DNA of 64,000 bases, from assembly GCA_016869975.1 (NCBI GenBank), contig VGCZ01000003.1, forward strand, positions 62,001-126,000, given 5' to 3'. This stretch comes from Alphaproteobacteria bacterium. GTDB lineage: Bacteria > Pseudomonadota > Alphaproteobacteria > Reyranellales > Reyranellaceae. The number at the start of each line of letters is the position of its first letter. Positions within the stretch are counted from its first letter, which is position 1. The notes beneath the pieces were generated by a model, which saw nothing but the letters and a program-made list of their open reading frames with translations, searched no databases and was not told the DNA's origin. The position numbers and the translations under genes were made by a program. Shown piece after piece: positions 27,381 to 34,537 of the stretch.

Positions 27381-28823
27381 ATGGTCGGCATCACCGGGTA
27401 TGGCGCCTACGTCCCCAGGCTGCGGCTCAGCCGGCAGGCCGTGTACGACGCCAACAAGTGGTTCGCGCCGGGCCTGCGCGGTCAGGCCAAGGGCGAGCGC
27501 GCGATGGCCAACTGGGACGAGGATTCCGTCACGATGGGTGTCGAGGCGGCGCGCGACTGCCTCAACGGTACCGACCCGAAGTCCTTGCGCAACCTGTTTT
27601 TCGCCTCGACGACCTTGCCCTTCAAGGATCGCCAGAACGCGGGGGTGATCGGCACGGCGCTGACCGTCGAGCAGGGGCTGATGGCCTCCGATGTCGCGGG
27701 CTCGCAGAAGGCGGGCACCTCGGCGCTGATCGCCGGGCTCACCGCCGCGCAGAGCGGCGCGCCCACCTTGGTCGTCGCCGCCGAGAAGCGCATGGCACGC
27801 GTCGCCTCGGCCAACGAACTGCAGTTCGGCGACGGCGCGGCGGCGATGCTGTGCGGCACCGACAAGGTGATCGCCAAGCTGCTCGCGCACCACTCCGTGT
27901 CGATGGATTTCGTCGATCACTTCCGCGGCGACGAGAGCGACTTCGACTACACCTGGGAAGAGCGCTGGATCCGCGACGAAGGCTACGTGAAGATCGTGCC
28001 GCCGGCAGTCAAGGCGGCGCTGGCGGCCGCCAAGCTCAAGGGCGCCGACATCAACCACTTCGTCATGCCCGCCCTGATGGCGGCGATTCCCAAGCAGATG
28101 GCCAAGATGTGCGGCGTCGCCGAGACGGCGGTGCGCGACAATCTCGGCGCCAATCTCGGCGACACCGGCGCCGCGCATTCGCTGATGGTGCTGGCGCACA
28201 CCTTGGAGAGCGCCAAGCCGGGCGAGCGCATCATGGTGCTGGCCTTCGGCCAGGGTCTCGACGTGGTGATCCTCGAGGTCACCGAGGAGATCGCCAAGCT
28301 CAGCAAGCGCCGCGGCGTGTCGGGCTGGCTGGCGCGCGGCAAGGTCGAGACGAATTACATGAAGTTCCTCGCCTTCAACGACATGCTGCCGATCGACAAG
28401 GGCATGCGCGCGGAGTTCGACAAGAAGACCGCGCTTTCCGTGCTGTGGCGCAAGCGCGACATGATCTACGGCCTGGTCGGCGGCAAGTGCCGGGTGTGTG
28501 GCACGGTGCAGTTCCCCAAGAGCCAGGTCTGCGTCAATCCGAACTGCCACGCGATGGACAGCCAGGACGACTACAGCATGCAGGGCCTTGAGGCCGCGGT
28601 GATGTCGTTCACCGCCGATTCGCTCACCTACTCGCCGGATCCGCCGGCCTATTACGGCATGATCACCTTCCCCGAGGGCGGCCGCTTCATGGCCGACTTC
28701 ACCGACTCGGACAAGGAACAGGTCAAGGTCGGCGCCAAGATGCGCATGACCTTCCGCATCCGCGATAACGATCAGATGCGCGGCGGCTTCAAGCGATATT
28801 TCTGGAAGGCGGCGCCGGCCTGA
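27381..28823 (+). CDS. HMG-CoA-synthase-like thiolase-fold protein fused to a DUF35 OB-fold
   Basis: The 480-residue protein has a thiolase-superfamily domain (about 1-345; GITGYGAYVPRLRLS at the N-terminus, like archaeal HMG-CoA synthase) and a C-terminal DUF35 module. The latter has a rubredoxin-like zinc ribbon with Cys370, 373, 384 and 389 (C-x2-C-x10-C-x4-C), then an OB-fold. At the usual nucleophile position (C-K-A-G-T in archaeal enzymes) the sequence is SQKAGTSAL, so Gln109 replaces Cys and Claisen chemistry by this subunit is unlikely. DUF35 proteins pair with SCP2-type thiolases, and one is encoded next, so it is probably its partner. Confidence 0.87.
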   Translation: MVGITGYGAYVPRLRLSRQAVYDANKWFAPGLRGQAKGERAMANWDEDSVTMGVEAARDCLNGTDPKSLRNLFFASTTLPFKDRQNAGVIGTALTVEQGLMASDVAGSQKAGTSALIAGLTAAQSGAPTLVVAAEKRMARVASANELQFGDGAAAMLCGTDKVIAKLLAHHSVSMDFVDHFRGDESDFDYTWEERWIRDEGYVKIVPPAVKAALAAAKLKGADINHFVMPALMAAIPKQMAKMCGVAETAVRDNLGANLGDTGAAHSLMVLAHTLESAKPGERIMVLAFGQGLDVVILEVTEEIAKLSKRRGVSGWLARGKVETNYMKFLAFNDMLPIDKGMRAEFDKKTALSVLWRKRDMIYGLVGGKCRVCGTVQFPKSQVCVNPNCHAMDSQDDYSMQGLEAAVMSFTADSLTYSPDPPAYYGMITFPEGGRFMADFTDSDKEQVKVGAKMRMTFRIRDNDQMRGGFKRYFWKAAPA

Positions 28824-28884
28824 TCGGCGCGATTGTATCTAGGGCTACCGGGTAAAGCGCACGACAACAAACAGGAGACGTGCC

Positions 28885-30084
28885 ATGGCCAAGGGTATCA
28901 AGGACAAAGTCGCCATTCTCGGCATGGGTTGCTCCAAGTTCGGCGAGCGCTGGGAAAGCGGCGCCGAGGAGCTGATGCTGGAGGCGTTCAAGGAATGCCT
29001 GTCCGATTCCGGCATCGACAAGAAGCAGCTTCAGGCGGCGTGGTTCTCGACCGCGATCGACGAGGTGCATGTCGGCAAGTCGGGCATTCCGCTCAGCACC
29101 ACGCTGCGCCTGCCCAACATCCCGGTGACGCATGTCGAGAACATGTGCGCGTCGGGCACCGAGGCCTTCCGCGGCGCCTGCTACGCGGTGGCGTCGGGCG
29201 CGGTCGACTTCGCCCTGGCGCTGGGCGTCGAGAAGCTCAAGGACACCGGCTACGGCGGTCTGCCCGGCGGACGCGGTGGCCCGCTGCAGGCGCTGTGGAG
29301 CGCCAACGGCACGGCGCCGGGCAACTTCGCCCAGCTCGCCACCGCCTATCAGACGGCGCATGGCGTGGCGGATGCCGATCTCAAGCGCGCCATCGGCCAC
29401 GTGTCGTGGAAGAGCCACCAGAACGGCGCCAAGAACCCCAAGGCCCACCTCCAGAAGGCGGTGGACATGGACACGATCCTCAACGCGCCGATGATCGCCT
29501 CGCCGCTCGGCCTGTTCGATTGCTGCGGCGTGTCGGATGGCGCGGCGGCGGCGATCGTCACCACGCCGGAGATCGCCAAGTCGCTCGGCAAGCACGACAT
29601 CGTCAGCGTCAAGGCGCTGCAGCTCTCGGTCTCCAACGGCTCGGAGTCGGGCCACAACTCGTGGGACGGCAGCTACTTCCACACCACGCGCATCGCCTCG
29701 AAGAAGGCCTATGAGGAGGCCGGCATCAAGGATCCGCGCAAGGAAGTCTCGATGTTCGAGGTGCACGACTGCTTCTCGGTCACCGAGCTGGTGACCATGG
29801 AGGACCTGCACATCTCCGAGACCGGCAAGGGCTGGAAGGACGTGCTCGACGGCTTCTACGACGCCGACGGCAAGATCCCCTGCCAGATCGATGGCGGCCT
29901 GAAGTGCTTCGGCCACCCGATCGGCGCCTCGGGCCTGCGCATGCTCTATGAGATGTACCTGCAGTTCCAGGGCCGCGCCGGCGCGCGCCAGCTCAAGGAT
30001 CCGCGCATCGGCATGACGCACAACCTCGGCGGCGCGCCGCGCGAGAACGTCTCGTCGATCTCGATCGTCGGCCGCTACGAGTAG
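28885..30084 (+). CDS. SCP2/SCP-x-type thiolase
   Basis: The 399-residue enzyme should cleave a 3-ketoacyl-CoA with CoA. The nucleophile Cys88 is in VENMCASGTEAFRG and the acid/base region is CFGHPIGASGLRM (His344); EVHDCFSVTE gives the family-specific NEAF-equivalent loop. It follows the DUF35/HMGCS-like gene by 61 bp, the arrangement seen for thiolase/OB-fold pairs such as BbsAB. A strong terminator follows, so transcription of the pair likely ends here. Confidence 0.93.
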   Translation: MAKGIKDKVAILGMGCSKFGERWESGAEELMLEAFKECLSDSGIDKKQLQAAWFSTAIDEVHVGKSGIPLSTTLRLPNIPVTHVENMCASGTEAFRGACYAVASGAVDFALALGVEKLKDTGYGGLPGGRGGPLQALWSANGTAPGNFAQLATAYQTAHGVADADLKRAIGHVSWKSHQNGAKNPKAHLQKAVDMDTILNAPMIASPLGLFDCCGVSDGAAAAIVTTPEIAKSLGKHDIVSVKALQLSVSNGSESGHNSWDGSYFHTTRIASKKAYEEAGIKDPRKEVSMFEVHDCFSVTELVTMEDLHISETGKGWKDVLDGFYDADGKIPCQIDGGLKCFGHPIGASGLRMLYEMYLQFQGRAGARQLKDPRIGMTHNLGGAPRENVSSISIVGRYE

Positions 30085-30100
30085 GCATCGAAGGAAGACG

Positions 30101-30137
30101 AACCACAGAGGCACCGGGTGCCTCTGTGGTTTTCTTT
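30101..30137 (+). terminator. Rho-independent terminator
   Basis: 14-bp perfect stem AACCACAGAGGCAC / GTGCCTCTGTGGTT (30101-30114, 30118-30131) with a CGG loop and the tail TTCTTTT. It lies 17 nt after the thiolase stop and just before the Shine-Dalgarno sequence of the next gene, so the MaoC pair needs readthrough or its own promoter. Confidence 0.88.
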
Positions 30138-30155
30138 TGTGGGAGGACGCCAGGC

Positions 30156-30617
30156 ATGCTCGACAAGAAACACATCGGCCACAAGTTCAACGCCTTCACC
30201 GCCACGGTCGAGGCCGGCAAGATCCGCCTCTTCTGCAAGGCCATCGGCGAAGACAATCCGATCTACAGCGACGAGAAGGCCGCCAAGGCCGCGGGCTATC
30301 GCGCGATCCCTGCGCCGCCGACCTTCCTGACCGCGCTGACCAACGACGACCCCGACAAGGGCGGGCTGTTGCGCCTGCTCAACGTCGATATCGGCCTGAT
30401 CCTGCATGGCGAGCAGCACTACGAGTACCTGGCGCCGGTGCATGTCGGCGACCGCGTCACCTGCCAGAGCCAGGTCATGGACATCTACGACAAGAAGGGC
30501 GGCGCGCTCTGGTTCGTGGTGTCGGAGGCCGAGCTCAAGGACGAGGCGACGGGCAAGCTGGTCGCCAAGGCGCGCGGCGTGACCGTCGTGCGCAATCCGA
30601 ACGCGGGCAAGAGCTGA
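30156..30617 (+). CDS. MaoC-like N-terminal (FAS1-type) half-dehydratase
   Basis: A 153-residue hotdog protein of the FAS1-like dehydratase type: MLDKKHIGHKFNAFTATVEA, then AIGEDNPIYSDEKAAKAAGY and RAIPAPPTFLTALTN. It lacks the full hydratase-2 His/Asp motif, as expected for the structural half of a two-subunit (R)-enoyl-CoA hydratase. The next gene, 13 bp downstream, encodes the catalytic-type half. GGAGG upstream of ATG 30156 supports the start. Confidence 0.9.
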   Translation: MLDKKHIGHKFNAFTATVEAGKIRLFCKAIGEDNPIYSDEKAAKAAGYRAIPAPPTFLTALTNDDPDKGGLLRLLNVDIGLILHGEQHYEYLAPVHVGDRVTCQSQVMDIYDKKGGALWFVVSEAELKDEATGKLVAKARGVTVVRNPNAGKS

Positions 30618-30630
30618 GGAGGGACGATCC

Positions 30631-31053
30631 ATGGCAAACGCGCCGAAATTCGCCGACGTGAAGGTGGGCGACGAGATTCCCAAGCTCGTGCTGCCGCCGA
30701 TCAGCCGCCACCAGCTCGCGCTCTATTGCGGCGGCTCGGGCGACCACAACCCGATCCACGTCGACATCGACTTCGCCAAGAAGTTCGGATTCAAGGACGT
30801 CTTCGCCCACGGCATGCTGTCGATGGCCTTTCTCGGCCGCGTCGTCACCGGCTGGGTGCCGCAGAAGCAGGTGCGCGGCCTGGGCACGCGTTTCACCTCG
30901 ATCACCTGGGTCGGCGACGTCATCACGGTGAGCGGCAAGGTGACCGGCAAGCGCGAGGCCAACGGCGAGAAGGTCGTCGACCTCGAGGTGCGCTGCACCA
31001 ACCAGAACGGCCAGGACACGCTGCAGGGCCACGCGACGGTCGCGCTGGTGTAA
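30631..31053 (+). CDS. MaoC-type (R)-enoyl-CoA hydratase, catalytic half
   Basis: The 140-residue hotdog protein carries the hydratase-2 motif YCGGSGDHNPIHVDIDFAKK, whose Asp/His pair hydrates a 2-enoyl-CoA to the (3R)-hydroxyacyl-CoA. FAHGMLSMAFLGRVVTGW is the second conserved segment. With the preceding N-type half it should form a heterodimeric hydratase. GAGGAGGG precedes ATG 30631. Confidence 0.92.
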   Translation: MANAPKFADVKVGDEIPKLVLPPISRHQLALYCGGSGDHNPIHVDIDFAKKFGFKDVFAHGMLSMAFLGRVVTGWVPQKQVRGLGTRFTSITWVGDVITVSGKVTGKREANGEKVVDLEVRCTNQNGQDTLQGHATVALV

Positions 31054-31062
31054 CGGCAACGA

Positions 31063-31129
31063 CTGTCCTCCCGAGCGCGGCGAGGGATCCAGGGTAATCC
31101 TAGATCCCTCGCTGCGCTCGGGATGACAG
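31063..31129. repeat. Dispersed palindromic repeat, copy 2
   Basis: The same element as 2914-2980. The right arm, TAGATCCCTCGCTGCGCTCG and following, is identical, while the left arm carries a few substitutions, so this copy is decaying. It sits between the hydratase stop and the SDR start. Confidence 0.88.
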
Positions 31130-31152
31130 CATCACCGAAGAAGGATCGAACT

Positions 31153-31977
31153 ATGGGTCAGGTTGACGGCCGCGTGGCCATTGTCACGGGTTCGGGCCGC
31201 GGCATCGGCCGCGAAATCGCGCTGCGCCTGGTGCGCGACGGCGCCAAGGTCGTGGTCAACGATCTCGACGAGGGTCCCGCCAAGGAGACGGTGGACCTGA
31301 TCACCAAGATGGGCGGCAAGGCCGTCGCCTGTAACGGCGACGTCTCGGCCAAGGATTTCGGCGACCGCATCGTCAAGACCGCGATCGACGCCTTCGGCGA
31401 CTGCCACATCGTGGTGAACAACGCCGGCTACACTTGGGACAGCGTCATCCAGAAGATGACCGACGAGCAGTGGTACGCCATCCTCGACGTGCATCTGACC
31501 GCTCCGTTTCGCGTGCTGCGCGCCTTCCAGCAACATTTCCGCGCCGCTGTCGACAAGGAGCGCGCCGAGGGCAAGCGCGTCGTGCGCAAGGTGGTCAACA
31601 TCTCCTCGACCTCGGGCGTCAACGGCAACGCCGGCCAGTCGAACTACTCCGCCGGCAAGGCCGGCATCGTCGGGCTGACCAAGACCTTGGCCAAGGAGTT
31701 CGGACGCTACGACGTGACGGTCAACGCCGTGGCCTTCGGCTACATCCAGACGCGCCTGACCAAGCCGCTCAGCGCCGGCGAGGACGGCACCATCGAGGTG
31801 CAGGGCCGCCAGGTGAAGGTCGGCGTGCAGGGCGGCCGCATCGCCGCCATGAACCAGATGATCCCGCTGGGCCGCGGCGGCCTGCCCGAGGAGGCGGCCG
31901 GGTCGGTCTACCTCTTCTGCAGCCCCGACAGCGACTATGTCAGCGGCCAGTGCCTGGTGGTGAACGGCGGGCTGTAG
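31153..31977 (+). CDS. SDR-family 3-hydroxyacyl-CoA/ACP dehydrogenase
   Basis: A 274-residue classical short-chain dehydrogenase: cofactor motif VTGSGRGIGREIA, NNAGYTWDS, the catalytic Ser in NISSTSG and Tyr165/Lys169 in YSAGKAG. Asp in NDLDEG after strand 2 favours NAD(H). By context (R-hydratase, thiolase) it should oxidise (3R)-hydroxyacyl-CoA, like the dehydrogenase part of peroxisomal MFE-2. ATG 31153 is chosen because of AAGGA upstream and the family start GQVDGRVAIVTG. Confidence 0.92.
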   Translation: MGQVDGRVAIVTGSGRGIGREIALRLVRDGAKVVVNDLDEGPAKETVDLITKMGGKAVACNGDVSAKDFGDRIVKTAIDAFGDCHIVVNNAGYTWDSVIQKMTDEQWYAILDVHLTAPFRVLRAFQQHFRAAVDKERAEGKRVVRKVVNISSTSGVNGNAGQSNYSAGKAGIVGLTKTLAKEFGRYDVTVNAVAFGYIQTRLTKPLSAGEDGTIEVQGRQVKVGVQGGRIAAMNQMIPLGRGGLPEEAAGSVYLFCSPDSDYVSGQCLVVNGGL

Positions 31978-31989
31978 TTCGCACGACGT

Positions 31990-32017
31990 ACCTTCCCTCT
32001 CCTGGGGAAGGGAAGGT
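31990..32017. repeat. Short palindromic hairpin
   Basis: Arms ACCTTCCC (31990-31997) and GGGAAGGT (32010-32017). A diverged member of the CCTTCCC/GGGAAGG family between the SDR and patatin genes. Confidence 0.65.
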
Positions 32018-32048
32018 GAACTTGTCGCCGTAACGAGGCGGTGCGAGG

Positions 32049-33884
32049 ATGGCGACGAACATGTCCATCGCCACCTTTCCGTTCGACGGCGCGCAGGATC
32101 TGAGGCTCGAGATCCTGCGCCGCGCGCCGCTGTTCTCCGGCCTCGACGACACCGCCCTGATGGCCGTGGCCGACCGCATGGACTCGGTGATGGTCGAGGG
32201 CGGCAAGCCGCTGTTCTCCGCCGGCGATCCGGGCGACTCGCTGTACGTCGTGGCCAGCGGCTACCTCGCGGTGTTCGATCCGCCCGGCCCCGACGGCATC
32301 CCCCGCATCATCGCCGAGATTCCGGCCGGCGACATCGTCGGCGAGTTGGCGCTGATCGGCCATCGCCGGCGCTCGCACACCGTCGCCGCCATCCGCGATA
32401 GCGAGGCGTTCAGGCTGAGCCGGGCCGATTTCGAGCGCCTGATCAGCGCGCATCCCGAGGCGTTGGTCGGCCTGGTGCACAAGCTGGTCGAGCGCTACGG
32501 CTCGCCGCCGCGCCTGGTGAAGCGTCCGCCGCGCACCATCGCGCTGATCCCGCACGGCCCCGGCGCGCCCTGCGAGCGCTTCGCCAAGGAGCTGTCGGAG
32601 GCGTTCTGCCGTCTGCATGGCGGGCCCAAGGTCGAGATCATCGGCCCCGAGGCCGCCGGCGCGCCGCTCGATCGCCTGCAACGCGCCGAGGCCGAAGCGA
32701 CCTTCGTCGTCTATCGTGCCGATCCCACGGAATCCGACTGGACGCATCGTTGCCTGCGTCAGGCCGACCTGATGCTGGTGGTCGCCGCCGCCGGGCCGCC
32801 ACCGGAGGAGCCGCAGCTCATCGACCGGCTCGACAGGTCTGGTGCGCTGCGCGAGGGCCCGTATCGTCCCCGGCGCGAACTGGTGCTGGTGCGCGAGAAG
32901 CCGCTGATCCGGCCGGGCACGACCTCGCCCTGGCTCGGCCACAACGATTACGCGCTGCACCATCACGTGCGGTTGGGCTCGACGCAGGAGTTCGACCGGC
33001 TGGCGCGCGTCGTCGTCAACCGCGCGATCGGCATCGTCATGGCCGGCGGCGGCGCGCGCGGCTTCGCCCATATCGGCGTGGTGCGCGCGCTGCGCGAGGC
33101 GGGCGTGCCGATCGACATGGCCGGCGGCAGCAGCATGGGCGCGATCGTGGCGGCGGCCACGGCGGCGGGCTGGGACTACCGCGAGATGAACGCGCGCTTC
33201 CATCGCGCCTTCGTCCAGAAAAATCCACTGGGCGACTACACCGTGCCGTTCGTCTCGCTCTACGCCGGCAAGCGTGTCGACAGCCTGCTGCACCTCGCCT
33301 TCGGCTCGGTCGACATCGAGGATCTGCCGGCGCCGTTCTACTGCGTCACCGCCAACCTCACCCTGCAGGGCCGCGACGTGCAGCGCCGCGGACCGCTGGC
33401 GCACTGGCTGCGCGCCTCGGTGTCGATCCCCGGCGTGCTGCCGCCCGTCGTGCATCGCGGCGAGGTCCATGTCGACGGCGGCGTGATCGACAACTTCCCG
33501 GTTTCGCCAATGCGCGCCATGGGCCGCGGCCCGGTGATCGGCATCGACATCGACACCGGCGGCGCGATGTCGGCCGGCGAGAGCGTCGGCGATTCCTGGT
33601 CGGCCAGCGAGTTCATACGCCGTCTGGTGTGGAAACGCGGCGAGACCCTGCCGATCCCTTCGATCGTGCGCATCATGCTGCGCTCCGCCCTGATCGGCAG
33701 TACCGAACGCTCGCTGCTCGACCGCGAACGCGTCGATCTGCTGGTGACGCCGCCGATGATCGATTTCGACCTGCTCGACTGGACCGGCTTCGAACGCGCC
33801 GTCGAGATCGGCTACCGCCACACGCAAAGCATGCTCGACAAGATCGAGGGCGGGCAGCTCACCGACAGATTGCTGGCGGCCTGA
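32049..33884 (+). CDS. Patatin-like phospholipase with cyclic-nucleotide-binding domain
   Basis: The 611-residue protein has the NTE-type arrangement: a cNMP-binding domain (about 20-140; LFSAGDPGDSLYVVASGYLA, GDIVGELALIGHRRRS), a linker, and a C-terminal patatin domain. The latter shows the oxyanion motif GGGARGFAHIG (from residue 333), the nucleophile Ser362 in GSSMG, and the dyad Asp476 in DGGVIDN. It should be a serine lysophospholipase on the cytosolic membrane face, possibly gated by a nucleotide. It stands alone, with no cyclase or nucleotidyltransferase neighbour. Confidence 0.93.
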   Translation: MATNMSIATFPFDGAQDLRLEILRRAPLFSGLDDTALMAVADRMDSVMVEGGKPLFSAGDPGDSLYVVASGYLAVFDPPGPDGIPRIIAEIPAGDIVGELALIGHRRRSHTVAAIRDSEAFRLSRADFERLISAHPEALVGLVHKLVERYGSPPRLVKRPPRTIALIPHGPGAPCERFAKELSEAFCRLHGGPKVEIIGPEAAGAPLDRLQRAEAEATFVVYRADPTESDWTHRCLRQADLMLVVAAAGPPPEEPQLIDRLDRSGALREGPYRPRRELVLVREKPLIRPGTTSPWLGHNDYALHHHVRLGSTQEFDRLARVVVNRAIGIVMAGGGARGFAHIGVVRALREAGVPIDMAGGSSMGAIVAAATAAGWDYREMNARFHRAFVQKNPLGDYTVPFVSLYAGKRVDSLLHLAFGSVDIEDLPAPFYCVTANLTLQGRDVQRRGPLAHWLRASVSIPGVLPPVVHRGEVHVDGGVIDNFPVSPMRAMGRGPVIGIDIDTGGAMSAGESVGDSWSASEFIRRLVWKRGETLPIPSIVRIMLRSALIGSTERSLLDRERVDLLVTPPMIDFDLLDWTGFERAVEIGYRHTQSMLDKIEGGQLTDRLLAA

Positions 33885-33900
33885 CCGAGGCGACCTTCTT

Positions 33901-33923
33901 CCTTCCCCCCCGCAGGGGGAAGG
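33901..33923. repeat. Short palindromic hairpin
   Basis: Arms CCTTCCCCC (33901-33909) and GGGGGAAGG (33915-33923), between the convergent stops at 33884 and 33930. Confidence 0.75.
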
Positions 33924-33929
33924 CAGGCT

Positions 33930-34532
33930 CTATAGCCACGGCGCTTTCGCCCATTCAAGCGCCTGATCCAACCGGTCGTGGCCCCAGAAGAGCTCGTCAT
34001 CGACGGTGAAGGCGGGGGCGCCGTAGATGCCGCGGGCGATGGCGTCTTCGGTCTGGGTTTTCAGGCGGGCTTTGTTCTCGGGGCTCGTCGCGCGCTCGAG
34101 GACGGAGGCGGGCAGGCAGAGGCGTTGGACGATGTCGGCCACCACCGCCGGATCGCCGATGTCGCGGTCCTCGACGAAATTTGCGCGGAAGACGGCGCGC
34201 GAGAAATTGGCGATCCAGCCGTCCTCGGCGCCGATCAGGGCGACGCGCGCGGCGTGCAGGCCGTTGCGTGGCAGCACGGTGGGCTTGTTCCACAGCAGCA
34301 GGTACTTCGCCGCCTGGCGCTGCATGTCGCGCCACATATTGGTGCCCTTGGCCGGGTAGAGGTTGAAGGGCGAGGTCGCCCAGCCCTGCGCGGCGAAGAT
34401 CGGCCCTAGCAGGAAGGGGCGCCAGCGCACCGTGACGCCGGCAACCCGTGCGGCGCCCTCGATGCGCTCGGCAGCGAGGTAGGAATAGGTGCTGGCGAAC
34501 TCGTACCAGAAATCAACCGCCGGCGCGGACAT
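33930..34532 (-). CDS. 2-hydroxychromene-2-carboxylate isomerase family protein
   Basis: A 200-residue DsbA-fold, kappa-GST-like protein. It starts VDFWYEFASTYSYLAAERIE, with Ser replacing the DsbA CxxC, and ends with the cis-Pro loop GIYGAPAFTVDDELFWGHDR. Family members isomerise 2-hydroxychromene-2-carboxylate in naphthalene breakdown with glutathione, but many homologues have other, unknown roles. It lies 5 bp downstream of the RND permease gene and may be co-transcribed with it. Confidence 0.88.
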   Translation of the reverse strand: MSAPAVDFWYEFASTYSYLAAERIEGAARVAGVTVRWRPFLLGPIFAAQGWATSPFNLYPAKGTNMWRDMQRQAAKYLLLWNKPTVLPRNGLHAARVALIGAEDGWIANFSRAVFRANFVEDRDIGDPAVVADIVQRLCLPASVLERATSPENKARLKTQTEDAIARGIYGAPAFTVDDELFWGHDRLDQALEWAKAPWL

Positions 34533-34537
34533 CGGCG

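Noticed and set aside
32049-33884. cNMP-patatin as a CBASS-type defence effector
   Set aside because: The architecture is the common NTE/RssA-like housekeeping type, and no CD-NTase, cap or ubiquitin-like genes are nearby.
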